Below, piece after piece: positions 29,946 to 37,284 of a stretch of DNA of 64,000 nucleotides. Each line of letters opens with the position of its first letter. Position 1 is the first letter of the stretch. This DNA is from Stigmatella ashevillena. GTDB taxonomy: Bacteria > Myxococcota > Myxococcia > Myxococcales > Myxococcaceae. Under the pieces are notes generated by a model. That model was not told the DNA's origin and made no database searches. It was given only the letters and a program-made list of their open reading frames with translations. The stretch spans positions 8,240,425 to 8,304,424 of the forward strand of contig NZ_JAQNDM010000002.1 in NCBI RefSeq assembly GCF_028368975.1, written 5' to 3'. A program made the position numbers and the translations under genes.

Positions 29946-31108
29946 ATGCGGTCACAGTGGTGGATTCCCCTCCTACTGGTGCTCCTCACGGGATGCAGCA
30001 GCACCACGCGAGCGGTGCGCCTGGACACCGGCCGTGGCTCGCCCCTCCTGTTCACCTCGCGCTCCAGTGCCCAGCCGGTAGCACTGGACGAGGACGACTT
30101 CGAGCAGGCCGTGGCAGCCTTGACCCGCGCCGTTCGGCCCTCCACGCGCCCCCAGGAAGCCGCACGACGGCTGTTCGAAACAGAGCCGCGCAGCGGTTCG
30201 TACCTGTACGACCCTCGCAGCCGTCGCGTCACGCCTCTTGGTCCAGGCGAACCTTTAAGCCCGGTGACTGCCTGCGCCTATTGGCCGAAAGCCCCACGGT
30301 CACCGGGGATGGGCGTTACGCCCTGGCCCTGGCCCTGGCCCAAGGCGTCGTGATGGAGGAGATGATGAACGCCTTCAAGGACATGGCCCACCCAGAGGTC
30401 ATGCTTACCACCGTCCTCTGGACCTGGACCGCCTACATGCTCCTGTTCACGGTGCCTGAACCCTTCTCCAAGGGGCTCGCCGCCGTGATGACCGCCACGC
30501 TCATTGCCTACGTGGGCGTCGACACCTTCTGGAACCTCATCGTGGGCTTTAAGCGCTTGGTGGAAGTGGCCGACCGGGCCACCACCTTTGGCGAACTGCG
30601 CGTGGAGGGGGAACGCTACGGCAAGCTCACGGGTCGTAACGCGGCGCGTGCGTTCGCCCTGTTGGCCATGGCGGCCATCGGCAACACGCCAACCGGGCTG
30701 TCGACGAAGGTTCCGAAGTTCCCCGGCGCCGCTCAGGCGGCGGTGCAGGCCGAGTCGCAAATGGGCATCCGGCTCGCATCTGTTGGGTCAGTGGAAACGG
30801 TCGCAGTGAGCGCCGAGACCGTCACCATCGTCCTGGCGCCGGGCGCGGTGGCAATGACGATGAGAGGACAGCAGACCAGCTCCAACCCATCGGAGTCGAT
30901 CAAGTCCTTGAAGGCACGACTGGCGGAGCATCAGCAGAAAGTGGCGGATTACAAGGGCAACCCCGATGCTTTCGACAATCAGGGCATCTTGAGGAACGCC
31001 CCCTCACCGGAGGTCCGGCAGAGGATCATCAGTGGTCGGATCAAGCACTTGGAGGATGAGATCCGGGCGTTCGAGAAGGCCATCAGAGACTTGGGAGGAG
31101 AACCATGA
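29946..31108 (+). pseudogene. SitA-type lipoprotein toxin gene, frameshifted by an internal deletion
   Basis: AGGAG lies eight bases before the ATG at 29946. The first frame encodes a lipoprotein signal (WWIPLLLVLLTGC) and LDTGRGSPLLFTSRSSAQP, then RSGSYLYDPRSRRVTPLGPGE, and breaks near 30255. The rest continues in another frame from KPGDCLRLLAESPTVTGDGR through a hydrophobic middle (MLTTVLWTWTAYMLLFTVPE, GLAAVMTATLIAYVGVDTFW). It ends in a charged ~75-residue tail (SLKARLAEHQQKVADYKGNP, ISGRIKHLEDEIRAFEKAIR). This is the layout of Myxococcus TIGR02269/SitA lipoproteins, toxins passed to kin by outer-membrane exchange: a conserved lipoprotein part and a variable C-terminal toxin. The break and missing linker mean it is probably inactive; a truncated product from ATG 30353 is possible. 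Confidence 0.75.
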
Positions 31109-31398
31109 AGATTCAGCTTTCCGGGCTGCGACGGGCGACAAATGCCCTGTTCGACCATCTGGAGCGAACTGGCCGTACGGAGATCGAAGTCACCGAGGAC
31201 TTCTACTGGAGCGTCCCGGAGAAGCACTTGTACTCGGTGTACACTCCCCCACCCGAGTCCGAGCTAACGATGGGACAGTTGTCTGATGACTGGAACGAGG
31301 TGGCGAGGATCGCATCCGGCCAACGTCCCCCGACCGCCTATGCCCTGGTCTGGCTCTCGTCGCTCCTGCGTTGCATCGGCACGAAGCTCGTCTCCTGA
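31105..31398 (+). CDS. Candidate immunity protein for the SitA-type toxin
   Basis: 97 residues. Its ATG overlaps the toxin stop (ATGA), the usual coupling of toxin and immunity genes. The protein is small, soluble and acidic, without signal (MKIQLSGLRRATNALFDHLE, then EVTEDFYWSVPEKHLYSVYT, then MGQLSDDWNEVARI). The pattern resembles immunity proteins found next to variable polymorphic-toxin tails, but I cannot name a family with certainty. It is intact although the toxin gene is broken. Confidence 0.68.
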   Translation: MKIQLSGLRRATNALFDHLERTGRTEIEVTEDFYWSVPEKHLYSVYTPPPESELTMGQLSDDWNEVARIASGQRPPTAYALVWLSSLLRCIGTKLVS

Positions 31399-31430
31399 AG
31401 GGACCATGGGGCCATCGAAGCAGACGCGAA

Positions 31431-31530
31431 TTCGAACGGCTGTTCGAGGAAGTGCGCCGCAGCGGTTCATACCTGTACGACCCTCGCACTCGTCATGTCA
31501 CCGCGCTCACTCCGTGCGAGCTTCTCCCTT
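31431..31530 (+). pseudogene. Fragment of a second SitA-type lipoprotein gene
   Basis: A stretch encoding RLFEEVRRSGSYLYDPRTRH repeats the segment at 30171-30235 of the neighbouring toxin gene (RLFETEPRSGSYLYDPRSRR) with high nucleotide similarity, including an identical TACCTGTACGACCCTCGCA. There is no start, lipobox or downstream toxin part. It is a relic of a tandem toxin copy. Confidence 0.65.
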
Positions 31531-31557
31531 GGAAATGGGAGGGGCCAGGGCTGCCTG

Positions 31558-33213
31558 TCAGCCCTTCTTGAGCTTGCGCAAGAGGTTGTGGGCCACGCGG
31601 AAGCTGTTGGCCACGATGGTGAGCGTGGAGGGCACGCTGCCGGCGCTGGGCATGAAGCTGCCGTCCACCACATAGAGGTTGGGCACCTCGTGTGTCCGGC
31701 AATCCTTGTCGAGCACGGAGGTGGCCGGGTCGTTGCCGAAGCGGCAGGTGCCGTGCTGGAGGATGGTCGTCTCCCCGGACACGCCCAGGCGTTGCAGGCT
31801 GTCCGGCTCCAGACTCAGGAGGATTTCCTCGCCCCGCTCGACGAGGAAGCGGGTGGCCGCGAAGTCCATGGGGTGCCGGTCCAGCGTGATGGCGGCCACG
31901 GGCAGGCCGTACGTGTCCTTCACGCCCGGCTCGACCGTCACATAGGTGCCCGGCGTGGCGAGGAACTCGCCGTACACCTCGAACTGGAGGATGCGCGAAT
32001 CCCGGTACGCTCGCAGCTTGTCCTTCAGGGCCTTGCCGAAGACCCCTTCCGTGCCCTGGCCCGCGAGCCCCACCGCCGCGAAGATGGGGTTGGGGTGGGC
32101 CCACATGAAGCCCAGCGTCCCTCCCTTGCGGAAGCCGAACCGATCGTCGGGCATCAGGTAGAAGTCCTGGAGGCTCCGGTTGACGAAGGGCCCCGGGGCC
32201 GTCAGCCAGGGCCGGGAGGTCTTGCTCTCGGAGAGGCGGAAGAGGGCTCGGGACTCGCCAAAAGAGCTGAACATCAGGTTGCGGCCCACCTGGCCGCTTC
32301 CATTCGCCAGCCCCTTCGGAAAGCGCGACGAGGTGGAATTGAGCAGCAGCCGCGCGCTCTCCACCGCCGTGCAGGAGACCACGATGAGCTTCGCGGGTTG
32401 CTCCTGCTCCACGCCGTCCGGATCCTGGTACACGACGCTCCGGGCCCGTCCCGCCTTGTCGATCTCCACCGAGCGGGCCATGCACCCCGGGCGCAGCTCC
32501 ACGTTTCCCGTGGCGAGCGCGGCGGGGATGAGGCTGGCATCGGTTCCGCTCTTGGCGCCCACCTCGCAGCCATAGCTTCCGCACAGCGCGCAGTACGCGC
32601 AGCCCGCTCGGCCCCGGTAGGGCTGGCTGATGATGCCGCGAGCGGTGGGCAGCGAATGCCAGTGCATTTCACGGCACACCCGGTCGATCTCTCGCGCGAT
32701 GGGGTGCACGTCCAGGGGCGGAAGCGGGTAGGGCTTGCTCCGGGGCTCGGCGAAGGGATGGGGAACGGACGCTCCCGACACACCCAGCTCCACCTCGGCC
32801 TGATCATAGAAAGGGGCCAGATCCTCGTACGAGATGGGCCAGTCCGCCAGATTGGCCCCGTCGAGCTTGCCCAGCGTGGAGCGGAGCCGGAAGTCCACCG
32901 GCTTGAGCCGGTAGAAGTAGCCGCTCATGTGCACGGTGCCGCCACCCACGCAGTTGGCGGTCCAGGCGGCGTTGGAGCGCTCGTAGCGGCCGTGCGCGCC
33001 CTGGCGGACCAGGTGCGGCTCCTCCCACGGCATGGGCATGAAGAAGTTGCGGCGGCTGTTGAGGATCTCGTCGTGGACGAAGTCCTTGGGCCGGTAATGC
33101 GCGCCCTTTTCCAGCACCACGACCTTGAGCCCCGCGCGGCCCAGTTCCAGAGCCATGGGCGCGCCCCCCGCGCCGCTGCCGATGATGCAGACGTCCACCG
33201 GCGCCTTCGTCAT
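31558..33213 (-). CDS. GMC-family FAD oxidoreductase (gluconate 2-dehydrogenase large-subunit type)
   Basis: 551 residues. An FAD-binding Rossmann motif opens the protein (VCIIGSGAGGAPMALELGRAG), and the GMC N-terminal core shows GGGTVHMSGYFYR. The C-terminus has HGTCRFGNDP with the active-site His and NLYVVDGSFMPSAGSVPSTLTI. Cys residues in RAGCAYCALCGSYGC could bind a metal or cluster and are not general to GMC enzymes. Its start overlaps the stop of the 33210 gene (ATGA). Together they resemble the flavoprotein and small subunits of membrane gluconate/sugar dehydrogenases, which oxidise sugars or alcohols in the periplasm; the cytochrome subunit is not here. Substrate unknown. Confidence 0.87.
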   Translation of the reverse strand: MTKAPVDVCIIGSGAGGAPMALELGRAGLKVVVLEKGAHYRPKDFVHDEILNSRRNFFMPMPWEEPHLVRQGAHGRYERSNAAWTANCVGGGTVHMSGYFYRLKPVDFRLRSTLGKLDGANLADWPISYEDLAPFYDQAEVELGVSGASVPHPFAEPRSKPYPLPPLDVHPIAREIDRVCREMHWHSLPTARGIISQPYRGRAGCAYCALCGSYGCEVGAKSGTDASLIPAALATGNVELRPGCMARSVEIDKAGRARSVVYQDPDGVEQEQPAKLIVVSCTAVESARLLLNSTSSRFPKGLANGSGQVGRNLMFSSFGESRALFRLSESKTSRPWLTAPGPFVNRSLQDFYLMPDDRFGFRKGGTLGFMWAHPNPIFAAVGLAGQGTEGVFGKALKDKLRAYRDSRILQFEVYGEFLATPGTYVTVEPGVKDTYGLPVAAITLDRHPMDFAATRFLVERGEEILLSLEPDSLQRLGVSGETTILQHGTCRFGNDPATSVLDKDCRTHEVPNLYVVDGSFMPSAGSVPSTLTIVANSFRVAHNLLRKLKKG

Positions 33214-33851
33214 CGGTGCTCACCGCACTCGCGCAGGCACTTCGGTCCGTCGTAGCCCTCGGGGGGCGCCATGGCCACGGTGCCCACCGTGTCGAAGCCC
33301 ACCAGCCGCCAGCCCACCCGGTCCTTGTTGCCACCGTAGGAAGGGTCTCCCAGGAAGCCCTCCAGCGTCAGCACCAGGAGCAGCTCATAGAAGTGAGCCT
33401 CCCCGCTGCCGGGCCTGCTGTCCTTGAAGATCGCCAGCAGCTCGTCCTGCTGGGAGGGGGTGGACTCGGTGAAGCCCTTCTGGAACATGCTCCGGGAGCG
33501 GCGCTCCAGCGCGGCGAGCCCCTGGAGAAAGTCGCTCTTCATCTGCTTCAGCTCTGGAGTCTGAAGCATCCGGTCGATATAGGCGGGCACCTGGGCGTCC
33601 TGCGCACCGGGATCCTCGTCCCGCGGGAGGATGCGCTCGCACGCGGCGGCCACGGTGGCGAGCTCCCTGCCGGTGAAGGTGCCGTGGGCAGAGTCCGGGA
33701 GCGGGGTGGGCAAGGCATGCGGGGCCTCTTCCGGAGAGGAGCGCTTGCAGGCCATGGGGCCCAGCAGCACCACCCCTCCGCCAAAGAAGGTCAGCCTCTG
33801 GATGAAGGAGCGCCGGGACAGGCGCTTGGAGGAAGAGCGTTTGCGGGCCAT
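33210..33851 (-). CDS. Gluconate 2-dehydrogenase subunit 3-like protein, Tat-exported
   Basis: 213 residues. The N-terminus is a twin-arginine signal (RLSRRSFIQRLTFFGGGVVL) followed by a Cys (GPMAC) that may also be a lipobox. The mature part, FTGRELATVAAACERILPRD and then YIDRMLQ..., followed by FYELLLVLTLEGFLGDPSYGG, matches gluconate dehydrogenase subunit 3 proteins, which chaperone or escort the flavoprotein to the periplasm. It is co-transcribed with and overlaps the GMC gene, whose own product has no signal and may be exported as a complex with this one. Confidence 0.85.
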   Translation of the reverse strand: MARKRSSSKRLSRRSFIQRLTFFGGGVVLLGPMACKRSSPEEAPHALPTPLPDSAHGTFTGRELATVAAACERILPRDEDPGAQDAQVPAYIDRMLQTPELKQMKSDFLQGLAALERRSRSMFQKGFTESTPSQQDELLAIFKDSRPGSGEAHFYELLLVLTLEGFLGDPSYGGNKDRVGWRLVGFDTVGTVAMAPPEGYDGPKCLRECGEHR

Positions 33852-33940
33852 GCGGAGCTCAAGCCTAAGCCGGTCTTTGGAAACCGCGCCAGTGGCGTAG
33901 GATGGAGGACTTCAACCCGGCCGACACCGGAGGAGACGTG

Positions 33941-35257
33941 ATGAGACGGCATGCATGGGGACTGTGCCTGATGCTCGCGCTGGCAAGCTGCAAGGGCGAC
34001 GAGGGCGGCGGCGGCGGCAACAATGATGCGGGGACTCTGCCCGAGGATCCGAACAAGGACTCGCCCTTCCAACGGTTCACGCTCGACGCGGCGGGCACGG
34101 ACCTGCAACCGCTGTCGCTCGCGGTGGGGCCGGGGGACACGGTGGGCGTGGCGTACTTCTTCCGGGTCAGCGACGCCCGATACGAGATTCGCTACGTCCA
34201 GGCGGGCAGTGACGGCCGGGTCTCCCAGCCCGAGACGATCACCACCGTGAAGATGGTGTACGGCCTGTCCCTCGCGTTCGATTCGAATGGTCGGCCGGCG
34301 GTGGCCTACCTGGGGGGCGAGGAGGACGCGACAGCGGCTTTCTGGTTCCTGAATGACCAGGAAGTGGCCTTCCGGAACGCCTCGGGCCAGTGGGTGAAGA
34401 AGGTGGCCGTGAAGGAGAGTGGCGAGGCGCGCGCGGACAATGAGGTGAGCAATGGGGGCAGTGTCGTGGGCATCAACCCCGCGCTCGTCTTCAACGGGAC
34501 GCAGGCGATCGTGGCCTACCGCGACGTCCACCGAGGCCAGTTCGACAAGCAGGACTACGAAGCGAGCGACCTGGAGGTGGCCATCGGTGGCCCGGACACC
34601 TGGACGCACGCCGTCGTGTCGGCGGGAGGCAATGACAAGCGCGCCTACGGTGGCCACATCGACATGGTGATGGCGGACGGACAGCCGGCGCTGGTGCATG
34701 ACCAGGTGTCCGGAAGCGCGGAAGGGACGGGCTCGAATGTCCTCTTCCAGCGGCGCAACGCGAACGGCACCTGGACGAAAGACTACCAGGTGCAGGCGGT
34801 GTCCAACACACAGCGGGGGGCCTCGCTGGCATGGGATCCGGTGCTGGGCTTCGGCATTGCGGTGGTGGAGCGCTCCGCCAACCGGCTCTCCTTCATCTCG
34901 TGCGCGGGCACGTCGCCCTCGCGGTGCACGGCGGCAGCGGACTGGGTGTCACCGGATCCCGTCTACGCGTCGGGAACGGGGGGCTGGTATCCCTCGCTCG
35001 CCATTGATCCCTCGACGCATGATCCGTCCATCGCCTTCTACATCTGCTCGAACGCCTCGGGGGTCAACGAGGGGGGCTGCAACCCGAACGACGACGAGCT
35101 GCGGGTGACCACGCGAATCGAAGGCAACTGGCGCGAGGCCCTGGTGGATGCCGAGGGCGGCTGGTCACCGAAGATGGCGTACCTCTCCACGGGGCAGCGG
35201 GTCATCGCCTACCGGCTGCCGGGGAGCGGCGTCCTCAAGCTCGCGGTGGAGCGATGA
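33941..35257 (+). CDS. Lipoprotein with repeated propeller-like strands
   Basis: 438 residues from the ATG at 33941, with AGGAGA just upstream; an earlier in-frame ATG would hide the signal. The lipobox is LALASC, followed by a Gly/Asp-rich linker. The rest is mostly beta with recurring patterns such as VGVAYFFRVSDARYEIRYVQ, SLAFDSNGRPAVAYLGG and SLAIDPSTHDPSIAFYI, which suggests a beta-propeller of the sialidase/BNR-like type without clear Asp-boxes. No catalytic residues can be assigned. The next lipoprotein gene overlaps its stop (ATGA). Confidence 0.8.
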   Translation: MRRHAWGLCLMLALASCKGDEGGGGGNNDAGTLPEDPNKDSPFQRFTLDAAGTDLQPLSLAVGPGDTVGVAYFFRVSDARYEIRYVQAGSDGRVSQPETITTVKMVYGLSLAFDSNGRPAVAYLGGEEDATAAFWFLNDQEVAFRNASGQWVKKVAVKESGEARADNEVSNGGSVVGINPALVFNGTQAIVAYRDVHRGQFDKQDYEASDLEVAIGGPDTWTHAVVSAGGNDKRAYGGHIDMVMADGQPALVHDQVSGSAEGTGSNVLFQRRNANGTWTKDYQVQAVSNTQRGASLAWDPVLGFGIAVVERSANRLSFISCAGTSPSRCTAAADWVSPDPVYASGTGGWYPSLAIDPSTHDPSIAFYICSNASGVNEGGCNPNDDELRVTTRIEGNWREALVDAEGGWSPKMAYLSTGQRVIAYRLPGSGVLKLAVER

Positions 35258-35805
35258 GCCGGGCGGGCCCTGAGCTGAAAAAGGGGCTCGTGGGCCTGCT
35301 GGCCGGGGTGGGGCTGCTGGGCTGCGGCGGCCCCAACTCGCTGTCAGGCAGTGTGGAGGAACTCTTCCCGTTGGACGTCTCCCGTGTGGAGGTGCTGCGC
35401 AACGCCGAGGCGTTGCAGGTCAGCTACTACCGGAATGCGGGGCAGGATGTGGACCTGGTGGTTCGCCTCACGCTGGCCACCGAGGGGCTGGACCTGCGGC
35501 CAGGCCAAAAGGTGAACTTGGCGGGCTTCACGGAGTTGGGGACGGCCCGGACGACGGTGGTTCACTTGTCCGCCGGGGAACCTGCCCGCCTCCTGGGACC
35601 CGTGGACAGGGGAGACCTCAAGCTGGATGAGGGCGGCGAGATCGGCCAGCCCACGAGTGGTGACTTCTCCCTCTCCTTCCAGCGGGGAGACAGTTATGGC
35701 GCGGGCCGCAGTCTGGAGGGCCGCTTCTCCGCCGTGGCGCTGGACGCTGGCTTTGGTCCGGAGCCCTTGCCCCCCAGCACGGGGCTACCCAAGGAGGGAG
35801 GCTGA
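35254..35805 (+). CDS. Small lipoprotein of unknown function
   Basis: 183 residues, starting inside the stop of the preceding gene (ATGA). The signal ends in GVGLLGC (Cys24). The mature part is a compact beta-rich domain (ELFPLDVSRVEVLRNAEALQ, then LVVRLTLATEGL). No family recognised. Coupling with the 33941 gene suggests a joint envelope role. Confidence 0.78.
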   Translation: MSRAGPELKKGLVGLLAGVGLLGCGGPNSLSGSVEELFPLDVSRVEVLRNAEALQVSYYRNAGQDVDLVVRLTLATEGLDLRPGQKVNLAGFTELGTARTTVVHLSAGEPARLLGPVDRGDLKLDEGGEIGQPTSGDFSLSFQRGDSYGAGRSLEGRFSAVALDAGFGPEPLPPSTGLPKEGG

Positions 35806-35871
35806 CAGGCGGTGACTCAGGGAGTAGGGTGCGGGAGGTTGGACGTCCCCCGCCGTTCCTGCGAGCCACCC

Positions 35872-37251
35872 ATGGACACCGCCCGCCCCGAACTTCTTCC
35901 CCCTGGCACTCTTCTGGGCCCCTGGCGATTGATGCACCGCGCGGGCAGAGGGGCTTACGGAGCCGTCTACCGGGCCGTGAGGGTGGGACAGGAGGCGGCG
36001 GGACCCGTGGCCCTCAAGCTGTCCCTGTACTCTCGGGAAGGTCGCTTCGAACGCGAAGCGGAAGTGCTGTCTCGGGTTCGGCACCTGGGGGTTCCGCGCC
36101 TGCTCGACGAGGGCGAATGGGTGGGAGGCCCCTGGAGGGTGGCCTATCCCTATCTTGTCATGGACTGGGTGGAGGGCCAATCCCTGTATCGGTGGGCGAG
36201 GGCGAGGTCGCCCAACTCAAGTCAGATACTGCGTCTCTTGGCGCAGCTCAGCCGTGCCCTCCAGGCTGTACATGAGGTGCACTGCCTGCACCGGGACGTC
36301 AAAGGGGAGAATGTTCTCGTGGGGCCAGGAGGAGAGGCTTTCCTGGTGGACTTCGGCTGCGGGACGTACCCGGAGGCTTCTCCGCTCACGGACACCCCTC
36401 TGGCGCCAGGGACGCTGCCGTATCGAAGTCCCCAAGCGCTTCGCCATCAATGGGCTCACCGGAACGACGGGGTGCATTACAAGGCCGGGCCCGAGGACGA
36501 TGTATATGCCCTGGGCGTCACCGCCTACCGTCTGGTCACGGGTATGTATCCTCCTCCGGGAACGGACCTGGAAGCGAGGCACGGAGGGCGCAGAGGGGCC
36601 CGGCCCATGCGTCAGCCGCCTCACGTGCTCGTCCCTCAGGTGAGCCCGGAACTTTCGGCCCTCATCGAGCGGATGCTGGCGGAGGCCCCCGCGGAGCGAG
36701 GCAGCGCACGCGAACTGGCGGATGCGCTCGAAGCTGCGGCGGCCAGTGCAGGCCAGGAGGCAAATCTCTCCCTGGGCTCCACCGAGGTTCTTCGCCCAGA
36801 GCCCGTCATGCGTCCAGCCCCTCCCAACGGGTGGGCTTCGGTTCGGGCGGGCTTGGCGGGAGCGGCCTTGATGGGCCTCCTCATCTGGATCTCGACGTGG
36901 CGCTTGCCCGAGGGTTCCTGGAGTGCTCCAGCAGGGGTAGGGCAAGAGGATGCGGGGACAGTAGGGGTGGCCGATGCGTCTGTATCATCTGAATCGCTTG
37001 CCACAGCAGTTCGCTCTGAGGATGCCGAGCCTCCCAGGGACGTACTGGCATGGGAGATGCCCAAGCGTCCCTTGGCGGGGCAGAAGCGCCCCCCTTGCAA
37101 GCCCCACCGGGAGACAGAGATCCGAGGTGGATGCTGGGGGGCTCTCCTGAATGCGCAGCCGCCTTGTGAGGACGACGGATACGAGTGGTCCGGAAAGTGT
37201 TTCCTTCCAGTGGCGGCCAAGCGTCGTCCCGACACATCGCAGTACCCGTAG
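35872..37251 (+). CDS. Eukaryotic-like Ser/Thr protein kinase with transmembrane helix and Cys-rich tail
   Basis: 459 residues from ATG 35872. The N-terminal kinase domain is complete: Gly-loop GRGAYGAVYRA, Lys49 in VALKLS, catalytic HRDVKGEN, metal-binding DFG (VDFGCG) and the APE-like PGTLPYRSPQA. After a linker there is one transmembrane helix (AGAALMGLLIWISTW). The outside ~110 residues end in four Cys (PPCKPHR, GGCWGAL, PPCEDDG, GKCFLPV). This layout is common among myxobacterial kinases that sense envelope signals. It follows two lipoprotein genes by 66 bases, so one of them may be linked to its signal (inference). It is convergent with the aldehyde dehydrogenase genes. Confidence 0.92.
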   Translation: MDTARPELLPPGTLLGPWRLMHRAGRGAYGAVYRAVRVGQEAAGPVALKLSLYSREGRFEREAEVLSRVRHLGVPRLLDEGEWVGGPWRVAYPYLVMDWVEGQSLYRWARARSPNSSQILRLLAQLSRALQAVHEVHCLHRDVKGENVLVGPGGEAFLVDFGCGTYPEASPLTDTPLAPGTLPYRSPQALRHQWAHRNDGVHYKAGPEDDVYALGVTAYRLVTGMYPPPGTDLEARHGGRRGARPMRQPPHVLVPQVSPELSALIERMLAEAPAERGSARELADALEAAAASAGQEANLSLGSTEVLRPEPVMRPAPPNGWASVRAGLAGAALMGLLIWISTWRLPEGSWSAPAGVGQEDAGTVGVADASVSSESLATAVRSEDAEPPRDVLAWEMPKRPLAGQKRPPCKPHRETEIRGGCWGALLNAQPPCEDDGYEWSGKCFLPVAAKRRPDTSQYP

Positions 37252-37284
37252 CATCACCACGCGCGCCAATTCTTGGATTATCTT

